Origin: an uncultured Clostridia bacterium
Lineage (GTDB): Bacteria; Bacillota; Clostridia; Peptostreptococcales; Anaerovoracaceae
NCBI GenBank assembly: GCA_934271235.1
Contig: CAKQQT010000001.1
Coordinates: 129,301 to 193,300, forward strand
Direction: 5' to 3'
DNA: 64,000 nucleotides
A program made the position numbers and the translations under genes. Shown here one piece after another: positions 42,818 through 52,053 of this stretch. The notes under the pieces are model-generated. The model was given only the letters and a program-made list of their open reading frames with translations, searched no databases and was not told the DNA's origin. The stretch's first letter is position 1. The number at the start of each line of letters is the position of its first letter.

Positions 42818-44365
42818 ATGGAAGTTGATTATGGTATATTATGCTTAATTCCACCAATTGTCACCATAGTGCTTGCACTTGTCACAAAGCAGACGATTTT
42901 ATCATTATTTGTAGGTGTTTGGGTAGGCTCCACAATCGTCCAAGGCTGGAATCCGATTACCGGTCTTATTCAGGTCTTTCCGGACTACATCATCCCATCT
43001 TTAGGAAGTTCTTACAATGCTGGTATCATCTTGTTAGTAACACTTGCCGGCGGTATGATCATCATGCTGAGAGAAACAGGCGGTGCTTATGCCTTCGCGA
43101 AGAAGCTGTCAAAAAAGATTGATACTCCGGCGAAAGGTCAGGTCTTAACAAGCATCTCCGCACTGGCATTTTGCTATACGGAACCTTGCCTGATTCTGGG
43201 AACCATCATGCGTCCGGTAACCGATGCGGTCAGAATATCCAGAGCGAAATTAGCTTATATCCTTGACTCACTTGGATGCAACTTAGCGTCCTTCTCCCCG
43301 ATCAGCAGCTACGGCCCGTTCATCGCAGGTCTGGTTGCTACCGAAATCGCTGCAGCAGGTCTGCATGACAGCGAATGGGGCGTATGGGCAGGCATGCTGA
43401 AATACAATATGTATGCATTATTTGCAATCCTTACGGTATTCATCGTAGCATTCGGTGACATCAACTTTGGCGCAATGCATACAGAAGAAATGCGTGCAAG
43501 AAAAGAAGGCAAATTATTAGCAGACGGCGTACAGCCGCTGACTCCGGAAAAAGTTGTAAATTTCCCGGAAGGCTATAAACCAACGATCACTTGCTTCGTA
43601 ATTCCACTGGCGACCTTGTTTGCAGTTCTGTTCGGCGTGATTTTCTGGACAGGCGATATCGCTGCAAACGGATTCACAGGATGTTTCAGAAATTCTAACA
43701 TCACATTGGCGATTATTATGGCTTTTGTTATGACCGGTGTTGCTGCCGGTGCAGTCGGATGCGTGAAAGGTCTCTGGAAGCCGCTGAAAGCGTTCAATAC
43801 ATTTGTTGATGGTATGATCGAACTGATCAACGTACCGTTTATCCTGGTATGCGCATGGTCTCTGGGAAGTGTTGTTTCCAACATGAACACCGGCACGTTC
43901 CTAGCTCATGTGGTAGAGCAGTACCTGACCGCAGGCTTGGTTCCGGGACTGATCTTCTTGGTAGGTGCGCTGATTTCCTTTGCAACCGGTTCTTCATGGG
44001 GTACTTGGTCACTGCTGATGCCGATCGCATTCCCGATGGCAGTACAGTTTGGAATCCCGGAAGCTTATATTGTTGGCTGCGTAATTTCCAGCGGTCTGTT
44101 CGGTGACCAGTGTTCGCCGATTTCTGACACAACTATTTTGTCCTCTACAGGCGCGAGCTGTAACCATATCGTGCACGTTATGACACAGCTTCCTTATGGC
44201 GTAACCGTTGGTGTATCTGCATTTATCGGATACTTTTTTGGCGGACTGACCGGACAGTATATAGCAAGTATTGCGGTCACTGCAGTCGTTCTGGTTGTAG
44301 CACTGATTGCGTTGAAATTTATCTCATCTAGGAAAGATGATAAAAAAGCACCGGCAGTAGCATAA
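42818..44365 (+). CDS. NhaC-family Na+/H+ antiporter-like transporter
   Basis: 515 residues and about eleven to twelve membrane segments. Family landmarks include LSLFVGVWVGSTIVQGWNP near the start, FATGSSWGTWSLLMPIAFPMA (about 387-407) and GLFGDQCSPISDTTILSSTGASCNH. NhaC members exchange Na+ for H+, or act as malate-lactate or amino acid antiporters. Its place at the head of a run with an amidohydrolase and sharing a regulatory block with the hydantoinase operon suggests organic solute transport rather than pH control. GGGAGGTAAAAA precedes ATG 42818. Confidence 0.88.
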   Translation: MEVDYGILCLIPPIVTIVLALVTKQTILSLFVGVWVGSTIVQGWNPITGLIQVFPDYIIPSLGSSYNAGIILLVTLAGGMIIMLRETGGAYAFAKKLSKKIDTPAKGQVLTSISALAFCYTEPCLILGTIMRPVTDAVRISRAKLAYILDSLGCNLASFSPISSYGPFIAGLVATEIAAAGLHDSEWGVWAGMLKYNMYALFAILTVFIVAFGDINFGAMHTEEMRARKEGKLLADGVQPLTPEKVVNFPEGYKPTITCFVIPLATLFAVLFGVIFWTGDIAANGFTGCFRNSNITLAIIMAFVMTGVAAGAVGCVKGLWKPLKAFNTFVDGMIELINVPFILVCAWSLGSVVSNMNTGTFLAHVVEQYLTAGLVPGLIFLVGALISFATGSSWGTWSLLMPIAFPMAVQFGIPEAYIVGCVISSGLFGDQCSPISDTTILSSTGASCNHIVHVMTQLPYGVTVGVSAFIGYFFGGLTGQYIASIAVTAVVLVVALIALKFISSRKDDKKAPAVA

Positions 44366-44487
44366 GGCGGATGCAATGCAAGAACAATCACGATAAGATA
44401 ATATGAACCTAGTTTAAATTTATGAATGATTGCAGAAATGCGGTGGATGTATGCGCCACTGCTTCTGCAGTCACAAAAGGAGAAAAA

Positions 44488-45909
44488 ATGAAAAAAGTTG
44501 ATATGATCGTAAAGGCTCCTTATATTTATACGATGCAGGGAGAGGGCGTAGGCTGTAAAGAAAATATGGCAATGATCGTTGATGGCAGTAAAATCATCGA
44601 TTTAGTACCAGCAGAAGAAGCAGAAAAAATGTATCAGGCAGAGGAATTGCTGAATATGGAGCATCATGCTATTTTTCCGGGCTTTATTGATGGACATATG
44701 CATACATCCGATAATTTATTCCGAGGATTGGCGCAGGATACGAACAGTTGGATGATGTTTGGTCTGCAGCCGTTCGCAAATGCGGGCGAATGGAACGAAA
44801 GAGTTTCAGCAGGCAGATTGGCAATTGTTGAGGCAATTAAAGCCGGAACCACAACACTTGGCGACTACCATTATAATATGGAAGATACCTGCAAATTTAT
44901 AGAAAAGACCGGTGCGAGAGGAAACATCACCCAGATGATTCGTTCCGCAAAACAAAGAGTTTATAAGCCGGGCGAGTTGTATGAGTTTGTTGACGAAGAC
45001 GGAGAGAAAAATCTGAAAGAAAATATGGAGCTGTATGACAAATGGCATAATAAGGGTGGCCGTTTCCGTATTCTTTTCGGACCGCAGGGTGCAGACTTTG
45101 TATCACCGGAACTTCTGTTAAAAATCCAGAAAGTTGCGAAAGAAAGAAAAACAAAGATCCACATGCATGTACAGCAGGGTGACAGAGAGACCTATCAGAT
45201 TGAAAAAAGATATGGTAAGCGTCCGACCGCGTTCCTGCAGGAACTCGGTTATTTGGACAGCACGTTGATCGCAGTGCATCTGACGGACTGCAATGCAGAA
45301 GAGGCGGCGATCATCGGCAGATCCGGCGCAGGTATGATCGTCAACCCGGCTTCTATCGCCATTATTGACGGTATCGTATGCCCGAGCATGGAATTCCAGC
45401 AGGCAGGCGGCAATGTCGCTTTAGGTTCCGACCAGGCGCCGGGCAACAACTGCCACAATATCATTCATGAGATGAAGAATGTTTGTCTGTTCAACAAGAT
45501 TAAATACGGAAATCCGGAAGTTATGCCGGCTTGGCGCGCGCTGAGGATGGCAACCATTGAGGGGGCAAAGGCCGTCGGCGTTGATGATATCGTTGGCTCT
45601 TTGGAAATCGGAAAGCAAGCTGACTTTATCGCCATCGATCTGAGAAGCATTTCCATGATGCCGGTGTATACCTACCCGATGAGAAACATCGTTCCGAATC
45701 TGGTATACAGTGCAAGAGGAAACGAAGTTGTCCTGTCTGTAGTAGCAGGAAAGGTCATTATGAAAGACCAAAAGCTTGTACACATTGATGAAGAAGAAAT
45801 CAAAGATGAAGTCGAAAAACTTCCGGAAAACGTAGGCAAGAGAGCCGAAAAGGAATTCTTTGAAATCAACGGCACAAATGCGCAGTTCATGAGAGAAGGA
45901 AAACTGTAG
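44488..45909 (+). CDS. Amidohydrolase of the SsnA/TRZ/ATZ (aminohydrolase) type
   Basis: 473 residues from ATG 44488, after AAAAGGAG; an in-frame ATG at 44422 lacks a site. All metal-site elements are present: FIDGHMHTSDNLFRG (His-x-His), IHMHVQQGD, AVHLTDCNAEE and LGSDQAPGNN. Members deaminate or dechlorinate guanine, cytosine, triazines, S-adenosylhomocysteine and similar rings. The gene lies 122 bases after the transporter gene. Given the hydantoin genes downstream, an N-heterocycle or amidine is a reasonable substrate class. An acidic tail of about 40 residues follows the fold. Confidence 0.9.
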   Translation: MKKVDMIVKAPYIYTMQGEGVGCKENMAMIVDGSKIIDLVPAEEAEKMYQAEELLNMEHHAIFPGFIDGHMHTSDNLFRGLAQDTNSWMMFGLQPFANAGEWNERVSAGRLAIVEAIKAGTTTLGDYHYNMEDTCKFIEKTGARGNITQMIRSAKQRVYKPGELYEFVDEDGEKNLKENMELYDKWHNKGGRFRILFGPQGADFVSPELLLKIQKVAKERKTKIHMHVQQGDRETYQIEKRYGKRPTAFLQELGYLDSTLIAVHLTDCNAEEAAIIGRSGAGMIVNPASIAIIDGIVCPSMEFQQAGGNVALGSDQAPGNNCHNIIHEMKNVCLFNKIKYGNPEVMPAWRALRMATIEGAKAVGVDDIVGSLEIGKQADFIAIDLRSISMMPVYTYPMRNIVPNLVYSARGNEVVLSVVAGKVIMKDQKLVHIDEEEIKDEVEKLPENVGKRAEKEFFEINGTNAQFMREGKL

Positions 45910-45983
45910 ATTCAAACTCCTTATTTATTAATACTTAACCAAGAGCAATCCGAAGGGTCGTGTAAAATGAAAGGAAGATAGAC

Positions 45984-46829
45984 GTGTTCGCACTTGCAAT
46001 GACCATTGTATCACATTCACTCGTAATCTTTGCCATGCGGTTTACGGAAGCACATAACGGAAACCGCTATGCAGCGACGGTCAGCACTTTTGTAGTTTGT
46101 GCCATCATTTCGTTTTGTATGATGGACAGCCACCTGCTGTTTCAAAACAACAGAGATTACTATTTTGCACTCGGTATGGGCATTTACAACAGTGTCTGTA
46201 TGACGATGGGAATGGTCATCAGCCGGTTGAGCACCGGCATCAACGGAACGCCGATATCGACAACCTTTAATCGTTTGGGCATTCTGATCCCGACCCTGTT
46301 CTCCGTCTTTGTATTTGGAGAAAGACCAGGAATTTTACAAATGGTCGGGATTGCTCTTGCTGTTACCTCCATCATTTATATTAACTCCGGTAAAGGATCA
46401 ATGAGTCAAAACCATATCCAGTCTATGAAGTTACTGCTGATCTTGCTTGCAGTGGGAGGACTGATCGATCTGAACACAAAGATTTATGAAAGATATGGAA
46501 ATCCGGAATTAAATGACTATTTTGTTTTTGTCACCTTTTTTTTCTGCATTTTGGTTAGTTTGACGATCATGCTGACACAAGACAGAAAATTCGATAAGGG
46601 TGATGTGATGATCGGCGCGATGACAGGTATTCCAAATACCTTTATCCTTTATTTCAGCCTGAAAGCGGTTGAAAAACTGCCGGCATACATTGTTTTCCCC
46701 GGCTGCAGCGCCGGCGTCATTCTGCTTGTGAATATCGTAAACCTTTTGGTTTTCAAAGAGGAAATCAATAAAGAAGAAAAAAGATCAACCGTGCTGATCG
46801 CAATCGCTTTGATCCTGATTAATATCTAA
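45984..46829 (+). CDS. DMT-superfamily (EamA-like) transporter
   Basis: 281 residues from GTG 45984, with GAAAGGAAG ahead of it. About nine to ten membrane segments in two halves: TFNRLGILIPTLFSVFVFGERPG ends the first half (about 93-115) and VNLLVFKEEINKEEKRS the second, the usual EamA repeats. It sits between an amidohydrolase and a regulator gene. It may export a by-product or import a metabolite; direction is not deducible. Confidence 0.78.
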   Translation: MFALAMTIVSHSLVIFAMRFTEAHNGNRYAATVSTFVVCAIISFCMMDSHLLFQNNRDYYFALGMGIYNSVCMTMGMVISRLSTGINGTPISTTFNRLGILIPTLFSVFVFGERPGILQMVGIALAVTSIIYINSGKGSMSQNHIQSMKLLLILLAVGGLIDLNTKIYERYGNPELNDYFVFVTFFFCILVSLTIMLTQDRKFDKGDVMIGAMTGIPNTFILYFSLKAVEKLPAYIVFPGCSAGVILLVNIVNLLVFKEEINKEEKRSTVLIAIALILINI

Positions 46830-46908
46830 AAATGCTATAGCACCTATTAAGATTGGAATTCCTGCAAGCTGTCCTCTCAAAGATACATCTTTATCGAAAA
46901 ACACCGAA
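46826..46908 (-). pseudogene. Possible transporter 3' fragment in reverse orientation
   Basis: The minus strand reads SVFFDKDVSLRGQLAGIPI followed by LIGAIAFLDI, which resembles the last helix region of an EamA-type transporter. There is no start and the frame fades upstream. It overlaps only the stop of the DMT gene. It could be a scrap of a rearranged copy or a chance open frame. Confidence 0.3.
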
Positions 46909-46985
46909 GGAAAGTCCGGAGTATTTCGTAGACAAACGGGAAAAAACCATTTATACATTTATAATAAAGCAAAGAGGTGATAGAC

Positions 46986-47768
46986 ATGGCTTTTTTGGAA
47001 GAAAATGAATGGATGATGCTCAATGAAATCGTTTATAACATTTCTTATATCTATTCCTTTGATGAGATGCGAAGACAGACGTTAATCTGGCTGAAAATGT
47101 TGCTTGGATTTGACGGAGCGGTTTTTTCAATTGTGAAAGAAGATGAGTTGAAAGACTCGGTATGCGAAGGCTTCAAAGAAAATGATCCGCGCCATTTCGA
47201 AAAGCTGTTTAATCATGAAAATCCCATGAAATGGATTATTATGAACGGTCGCGCGAATGCATACAGTCAAAGCGAAATGCTGACACAGGAGTCTTTCGAA
47301 AAAACCGACATTTACAAAAAGCATTATTTGATTGAAAATTTCAGGTATAGCATCGGGATGAATATTGTGTTCAAAGATGAAGTTATTGGGCATTTGCAGT
47401 TCTTTCGCAAAAGAGAGTCCGGCGACTTCTCAAAGAGAGAACTGTTCATTATGGATCAGTTAGAGAAGCATTTGGCCTATCGCTTGTCTTATGAAGCAAA
47501 AAAGGGCGACAGCAGGTATTTCTACGCAAAGGGATATCAGGAAAAAATCAATCGTGATTTTGGATTGACAGCAAGAGAAGCAGAAATCCTTGAATATGCA
47601 GTAAAAGGATACAGTAATGTAGCAATTGCAGAGAATATGCAAATAAGTGTGAATACAGTAAAAAAACATTTCCACAGCATGTATGAAAAAATGAACGTTA
47701 AAAACAGAGTTCAATTGCTGCAGAGTTTGCCGCTGTCCACTGATAAGATTAATTTTGACGAATTATAA
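46986..47768 (+). CDS. LuxR-type regulator with N-terminal GAF-like sensor
   Basis: 260 residues from ATG 46986, following AGAGGTGA; a GTG three codons earlier lies in that site. The first 160 residues look like a GAF-type sensor (MLLGFDGAVFSIVKEDEL, IGMNIVFKDEVIGHLQFFR). The C-terminal helix-turn-helix is LTAREAEILEYAVKGYSN with VAIAENMQISVNTVKKHF (about 188-225). It lies exactly between the two operons that share a regulatory block, which makes it the prime candidate for their control. A terminator follows. Confidence 0.9.
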   Translation: MAFLEENEWMMLNEIVYNISYIYSFDEMRRQTLIWLKMLLGFDGAVFSIVKEDELKDSVCEGFKENDPRHFEKLFNHENPMKWIIMNGRANAYSQSEMLTQESFEKTDIYKKHYLIENFRYSIGMNIVFKDEVIGHLQFFRKRESGDFSKRELFIMDQLEKHLAYRLSYEAKKGDSRYFYAKGYQEKINRDFGLTAREAEILEYAVKGYSNVAIAENMQISVNTVKKHFHSMYEKMNVKNRVQLLQSLPLSTDKINFDEL

Positions 47769-47773
47769 GGAAG

Positions 47774-47812
47774 TCACTGCGCCGATCAAATTTTCGGCGG
47801 GTGATTTTTTTT
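47774..47812 (+). terminator. Rho-independent terminator after the LuxR-type gene
   Basis: TCAC (47774-47777) and GTGA (47801-47804), then CGCCGA (47780-47785) and TCGGCG (47794-47799), form a bulged stem followed by eight Ts. It isolates the regulator gene from the next operon. Confidence 0.85.
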
Positions 47813-47840
47813 GTCTGTTTTGCCTTTGAATATAAAACAA

Positions 47841-47945
47841 AAGGGTAAGAAAAATAACGAAAAGTTCTATAAAAGGAAAGGCTGTTTCCAAGAAAACTAA
47901 ACTATGGTTCAATATCATTTGAGAGTTCTAATTGTTATACTGAAA
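47841..47945 (+). promoter_or_regulatory. Regulatory block copy B, upstream of the aldolase-hydantoinase operon
   Basis: AAGGGTAA (47841-47848), ACTAAAC followed by GGTTCAAT (47896-47913) and TATACTGAAA (47936-47945) match copy A at 42543-42646 in order and almost exactly in spacing. TATACT would be the -10 box, about 55 bases before the ATG at 47995. Confidence 0.65.
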
Positions 47946-47994
47946 GAAACAAAGCCGATATTGACAATCAGAATGGAACCAGGAGATTAGTATT

Positions 47995-48648
47995 ATGTTG
48001 ATGGAAGAAAGAATTAGAGAAGCAGGTATTGTGCCTGTCGTAAAATTGGAAGAAATTGAAAAGGCAACGTCTCTCGCAGCAGCGCTGCGAGATGGAGGAA
48101 TCAATTGCGCGGAGGTGACTTTCCGCGCGGCAAAAGCGGAATATGTGATGGATAGGATACGCAGCCGTTTCACGGATATGCTGGTGGGCGCAGGAACCGT
48201 ACTTTCGTTGCAGGAGGCAAAGCGTGCAGTGGATGGAGGAGCAGAATTTCTCGTCAGTCCGGGATTTGACGAGAGAATTGTTGATTTTGCATTAGCAAAT
48301 GATGTGCTGCCATTACCAGGATGTGTGACACCGACTGAAATACAGTACGCAATTGCAAAAGGGTTGAGAGCAGTGAAATTTTTTCCCGCGGCACAGTACG
48401 GCGGTTTAAAAACAATCAAGGCATTAGCAGGACCGTTTGCGCAGGTTCGATTTATGCCAACTGGAGGAATTTCGCTTGAGAATCTTGCAGAATATCTGCA
48501 AGAAAAAAGCGTTTTGGCCTGTGGAGGAACCTTCATGGTAAAAGATGCGTTTCTCTTAGAATCTGATTGGGAAAAAGTAACGGATTTTAGCAGACAGGCC
48601 ACTGAAATTGTAAGAAAGACACGTAAACAGGAGGATAATGAAAAATGA
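47995..48648 (+). CDS. eda: KDPG/KHG aldolase
   Basis: 217 residues. The class I aldolase motifs are there: AALRDGGINCAEVTFR (catalytic Glu), GAGTVLSLQEAKRA, LPGCVTP and the Schiff-base lysine in GLRAVKFFPA (about residue 126). It cleaves 2-keto-3-deoxy-6-phosphogluconate or 4-hydroxy-2-oxoglutarate to pyruvate plus an aldehyde. CCAGGAGAT precedes the ATG. It is the first gene of a six-gene operon that continues through a sugar-acid kinase, an aminotransferase and hydantoin-cleaving enzymes. Confidence 0.93.
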   Translation: MLMEERIREAGIVPVVKLEEIEKATSLAAALRDGGINCAEVTFRAAKAEYVMDRIRSRFTDMLVGAGTVLSLQEAKRAVDGGAEFLVSPGFDERIVDFALANDVLPLPGCVTPTEIQYAIAKGLRAVKFFPAAQYGGLKTIKALAGPFAQVRFMPTGGISLENLAEYLQEKSVLACGGTFMVKDAFLLESDWEKVTDFSRQATEIVRKTRKQEDNEK

Positions 48649-49667
48649 AAAAAATTGTGACATTTGGAGAAATTATGTTACGACTGGCGCCGAAGGGATA
48701 TTTGAGATTTCTGCAGGAACCGGAATTTGAGGCAACTTTTGGCGGAGGAGAAGCGAACGTGGCGGTTTCGCTTGCAAACTTCGGAGCAGATGTCACATTT
48801 ATTACAAAGCTTCCGCAGAATGATATTGGCGAAGCGGCAGTCAGAGACCTGCGCAAATATGGGGTAGATACTTCCATGATTACTCGAGGCGGTAATCGCG
48901 TGGGTATTTACTATCTGGAGAAAGGCGCCTCTCAGCGTCCTTCCAAGGTTATTTATGACAGAGCATGGTCCTCCATCTCCCAAGCTGTGGAAGAAGACTT
49001 TAACTGGAATGAAATCTTTGCAGATGCGCAATGGTTTCATTTTACCGGGATTACACCGGCGCTTGGAAAAAATGTTGCCAGAATTTGTATGGAGGCTGTA
49101 AAAGTAGCGAAGCGGCAAGGACTGACTGTCAGCTGTGATTTGAACTACCGTAAAAATCTTTGGACAACCGAAGAGGCGGGTCAGACCATGGGAGAACTCA
49201 TGCAATATGTAGATGTTTGCATTGCAAATGAAGAAGATGCAGAAAAAGTATTTGGTATTCATGCAGAAGGAACAGACGTCACAAAGGGAAGTCTTTCAAA
49301 GGAAGGTTATGTGCAGGTAGCTCAAAAACTGAAAGACCGCTTTGGATTCAAGTATGTCACAATTACCTTGAGAACCAGTATCTCTGCAAGCGACAATAAG
49401 TGGGCGGCAATGCTTTACAACGGAAAAGAAAGCTTTTTCTCAAAAGAATATACGGTGCATATCGTAGATCGTGTTGGCGGCGGAGACAGCTTTGGGGCCG
49501 GATTGATCTACAGTATGGTCAGCGATATGCAAGATCAGGAATGCCTTGAATTTGCGGTAGCGGCCTCCTGTCTGAAACACAGTATCGAGGGTGATTTTAA
49601 TAGAGTAACAGTAAAGGAAGTGCTTTCACTTGCTGGCGGAGACGGATCCGGAAGGGTACAGAGGTAG
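48645..49667 (+). CDS. kdgK: 2-keto-3-deoxygluconate kinase (PfkB family)
   Basis: 340 residues, starting in an ATGA overlap with the aldolase gene. TFGEIMLRLAPKGY and FGGGEANVAVSLANFG are the N-terminal sugar-binding motifs; the signature DRVGGGDSFGAGLIYS (near 280-295) carries the catalytic Asp. The family phosphorylates 2-keto-3-deoxygluconate or related acids, giving the substrate of the preceding aldolase. Length and motifs fit KdgK best, although other PfkB sugar kinases look alike. Confidence 0.88.
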   Translation: MKKIVTFGEIMLRLAPKGYLRFLQEPEFEATFGGGEANVAVSLANFGADVTFITKLPQNDIGEAAVRDLRKYGVDTSMITRGGNRVGIYYLEKGASQRPSKVIYDRAWSSISQAVEEDFNWNEIFADAQWFHFTGITPALGKNVARICMEAVKVAKRQGLTVSCDLNYRKNLWTTEEAGQTMGELMQYVDVCIANEEDAEKVFGIHAEGTDVTKGSLSKEGYVQVAQKLKDRFGFKYVTITLRTSISASDNKWAAMLYNGKESFFSKEYTVHIVDRVGGGDSFGAGLIYSMVSDMQDQECLEFAVAASCLKHSIEGDFNRVTVKEVLSLAGGDGSGRVQR

Positions 49668-49671
49668 CGAA

Positions 49672-50844
49672 ATGAAGATGATTGCGGATAATACAGCGAA
49701 TATTCAATATTCAAAAATCAGAAAAATGTTCAACAAAGCTCTCCAATATGAAAACCCAATCAATTTTACTATCGGAGAACCGGATTTTATCGCTTCGGAT
49801 CATGTGGCAGCGGCTGCGTGCAAAGCAATTTTGGAAGGAAAAAGCAAGTACAGCGAAAATGCGGGAATCAAACCACTCAGGGAAGCGATCAGCAGATATC
49901 TGAAGCAGGAGATTGGTATGTGTTATTCACCGGAGTATGAGATTACAGTCAATGTCGGAGCCATGAATTCAATTTTCGAAGGATTGAAAGCAGTTATCGA
50001 TTCGAATGATGAGGTGATTGTGATCGAGCCATGCTGGACCAATTATATTCAGCAGATTCAGATGTGTGGCGGTAAGCCGGTTAGCGTTTGTGCAGATCTC
50101 GAAAACGATTTTTCTTTGGATATTGACGCAATTCGGAATGCAATTACAAAAAAGACGAAGTTAATTATCATCAATTCCCCGTGTAACCCTACTGGAACGG
50201 TACTTGACAGGAAAATGCTTGCGAAACTGGCTGAACTTGTGAATGAGAATGATCTCCTCGTAATCAGTGATGAGGTTTATAAACATATTTTGTTTGATGA
50301 TAATACTTTTACAAGTATTTCAACATTCCCGGGTATGCGAGAGCGCACTTTGGTGGTAGATAGCTTTTCTAAGACCTTTGCCATGACCGGTTTTCGTGTT
50401 GGATATGCGGCAGGGCCTTCTGAATGGGTGAAAAACATCACAAAACTGCAGGAAAACGTAACCGCATGTGCGGCGATGCCGTGTCAATATGCAGCATTGG
50501 CGGCATTGGAGGGTACGCGTGAGCATTTGTACTATATGGTAGAAAGCTATCGGAAGAGAAGGGACTATTTAGCGGAACGTATTGCAAAGATGCCGCTTTT
50601 AAAGTATAACAAATCAAAAGGAACTTTCTATGCATTCTTGTCGATCAAAGAAACAGGCATGAGCAGCGAAGCATTCGCTGAAAAACTGCTTGAGGAAGAA
50701 CAGGTGGTAGTTGTTCCTGGAAATGCTTTTGGAGATTACGGGGAAGGATATATTCGCATCTCTTTTGCGTCCGCCATGGAGAATATTAGAATTGGCATGG
50801 ATCGCTTGGAGGCGTTCATGCAGCGAATCGCGGAAAGCAGATAG
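49672..50844 (+). CDS. PLP-dependent aminotransferase, class I/II
   Basis: 390 residues from ATG 49672, four bases after the kinase stop and behind AGAGGT. Landmarks: NFTIGEPDF, KYSENAGIKPLREAI, INSPCNPTGT, DEVYKHI and the PLP-lysine motif VDSFSKTFAMTGFRVGY (about 225-241), then Arg in YIRISFA. It converts an amino acid to the 2-oxo acid. Between a keto-acid kinase and a carbamoylase, it is well placed to turn the amino acid released from an N-carbamoyl compound into the keto acid that is then phosphorylated. The amino acid itself is unknown. Confidence 0.93.
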   Translation: MKMIADNTANIQYSKIRKMFNKALQYENPINFTIGEPDFIASDHVAAAACKAILEGKSKYSENAGIKPLREAISRYLKQEIGMCYSPEYEITVNVGAMNSIFEGLKAVIDSNDEVIVIEPCWTNYIQQIQMCGGKPVSVCADLENDFSLDIDAIRNAITKKTKLIIINSPCNPTGTVLDRKMLAKLAELVNENDLLVISDEVYKHILFDDNTFTSISTFPGMRERTLVVDSFSKTFAMTGFRVGYAAGPSEWVKNITKLQENVTACAAMPCQYAALAALEGTREHLYYMVESYRKRRDYLAERIAKMPLLKYNKSKGTFYAFLSIKETGMSSEAFAEKLLEEEQVVVVPGNAFGDYGEGYIRISFASAMENIRIGMDRLEAFMQRIAESR

Positions 50845-50853
50845 AGGTGGGAT

Positions 50854-52053
50854 ATGGGAATTCAGACAGAAAGGTTGCTTCGAGATTTGAAAAATCTTGG
50901 GCAAATCGGCTATGAAGAGGGAAAAGGCGTTTTTCGCATGGCTTACAGTACGGCTTTCCTGGAAGGCAGAGCCTTCGTAAAAAAAAGAATGGAAGAAGCC
51001 GGATTACAGACTTCCATAGATGCTGTCGGAAATCTTATCGGGATTCTTCCCGGTTCTGGAAAAGAGAGCAGAAGAATTGCAATCGGTTCACATATTGATA
51101 CTGTACCCGGTGGCGGCATTTATGATGGTGCGCTCGGAGTGATAGCAGGCATTGAGATTGTACGAGCATTACAAGAGGAAGGATACCAAAACAGACATCC
51201 GATTGAAATCATTGCATTTAATGAAGAAGAGGGAAATGTCATCGGAGGAACCTTTGGAAGTAAAGCGTTTGCAGGTGCTGCACTGGAGGAAGCAATGATG
51301 CAGCCGATGCGGGAACATAAGATCACAAAAGCAGACTTTCAAAGTTGTAAAAGAAACGGAAAAGCGTATGAAGCCTATTTGGAGTATCATATCGAACAGG
51401 GTGGTATTTTAGAAAAAGAAGAAAAACAGATTGGCATTGTAAAAGGAATTTTTGGAATCCTACGGTATCGGGCATTTGTTTCCGGTTTTGCAAACCATGC
51501 GGGCAGTACGCCGATGCATTTGCGCGATGATGCTATGGAAAAAGCTTGCCGCATGATCTGTGATCTGATGGATACAGTCAGAAAAAGCAGTGATACAATG
51601 GTCTGCACTGTCGGAACCATACACTTGGAACCAGGAGCCGTAAATGTCATTCCGGGAAAAGTGGAATTTATCATTGAACTTAGAGACAGAGATATGATAC
51701 AGATGAGAAGTTTGATTGAAGCATTCTGGAGAAAATGGAAGACTGCAGGGCTGACTTTACAGGAGTATATAACACAACCTGAGACGCGATGTGATGACAG
51801 ACTTTATTCGCTGGCAAAAAAGCTTGCAGAAGAGAGACAGGAAAATTATCTGTCCATGTATAGCGGTGCCGGACATGATTTGATAAATACATCTATGTTG
51901 ATGCCTTCGATGTTGGTATTTGTACCAAGCATAGGTGGGATCAGCCACAGATATGAGGAATATTCAAAACCGGAGGACATCAACGCAGGGACAGAATTCA
52001 TGCTTAGCATGCTAAAAAAAATTGATGCAGGAGGATACGGATATGAAGATTAA
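50854..52053 (+). CDS. N-carbamoyl-amino acid hydrolase / allantoate-amidohydrolase-like M20 enzyme
   Basis: 399 residues. Binuclear metal motifs: GSHIDTVPGGGIYDGALGVIA (His, Asp), FNEEEGN (catalytic Glu, metal Glu), EYHIEQGGILE (His), and the final GAGHD with a later His in GGISHRYEEYS. The family (HyuC, AllC, beta-ureidopropionase) removes the carbamoyl group from N-carbamoyl-L-amino acids or ureido acids, releasing CO2 and ammonia. It directly precedes the hydantoin racemase and hydantoinase genes, which supports carbamoylase activity. Confidence 0.92.
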   Translation: MGIQTERLLRDLKNLGQIGYEEGKGVFRMAYSTAFLEGRAFVKKRMEEAGLQTSIDAVGNLIGILPGSGKESRRIAIGSHIDTVPGGGIYDGALGVIAGIEIVRALQEEGYQNRHPIEIIAFNEEEGNVIGGTFGSKAFAGAALEEAMMQPMREHKITKADFQSCKRNGKAYEAYLEYHIEQGGILEKEEKQIGIVKGIFGILRYRAFVSGFANHAGSTPMHLRDDAMEKACRMICDLMDTVRKSSDTMVCTVGTIHLEPGAVNVIPGKVEFIIELRDRDMIQMRSLIEAFWRKWKTAGLTLQEYITQPETRCDDRLYSLAKKLAEERQENYLSMYSGAGHDLINTSMLMPSMLVFVPSIGGISHRYEEYSKPEDINAGTEFMLSMLKKIDAGGYGYED

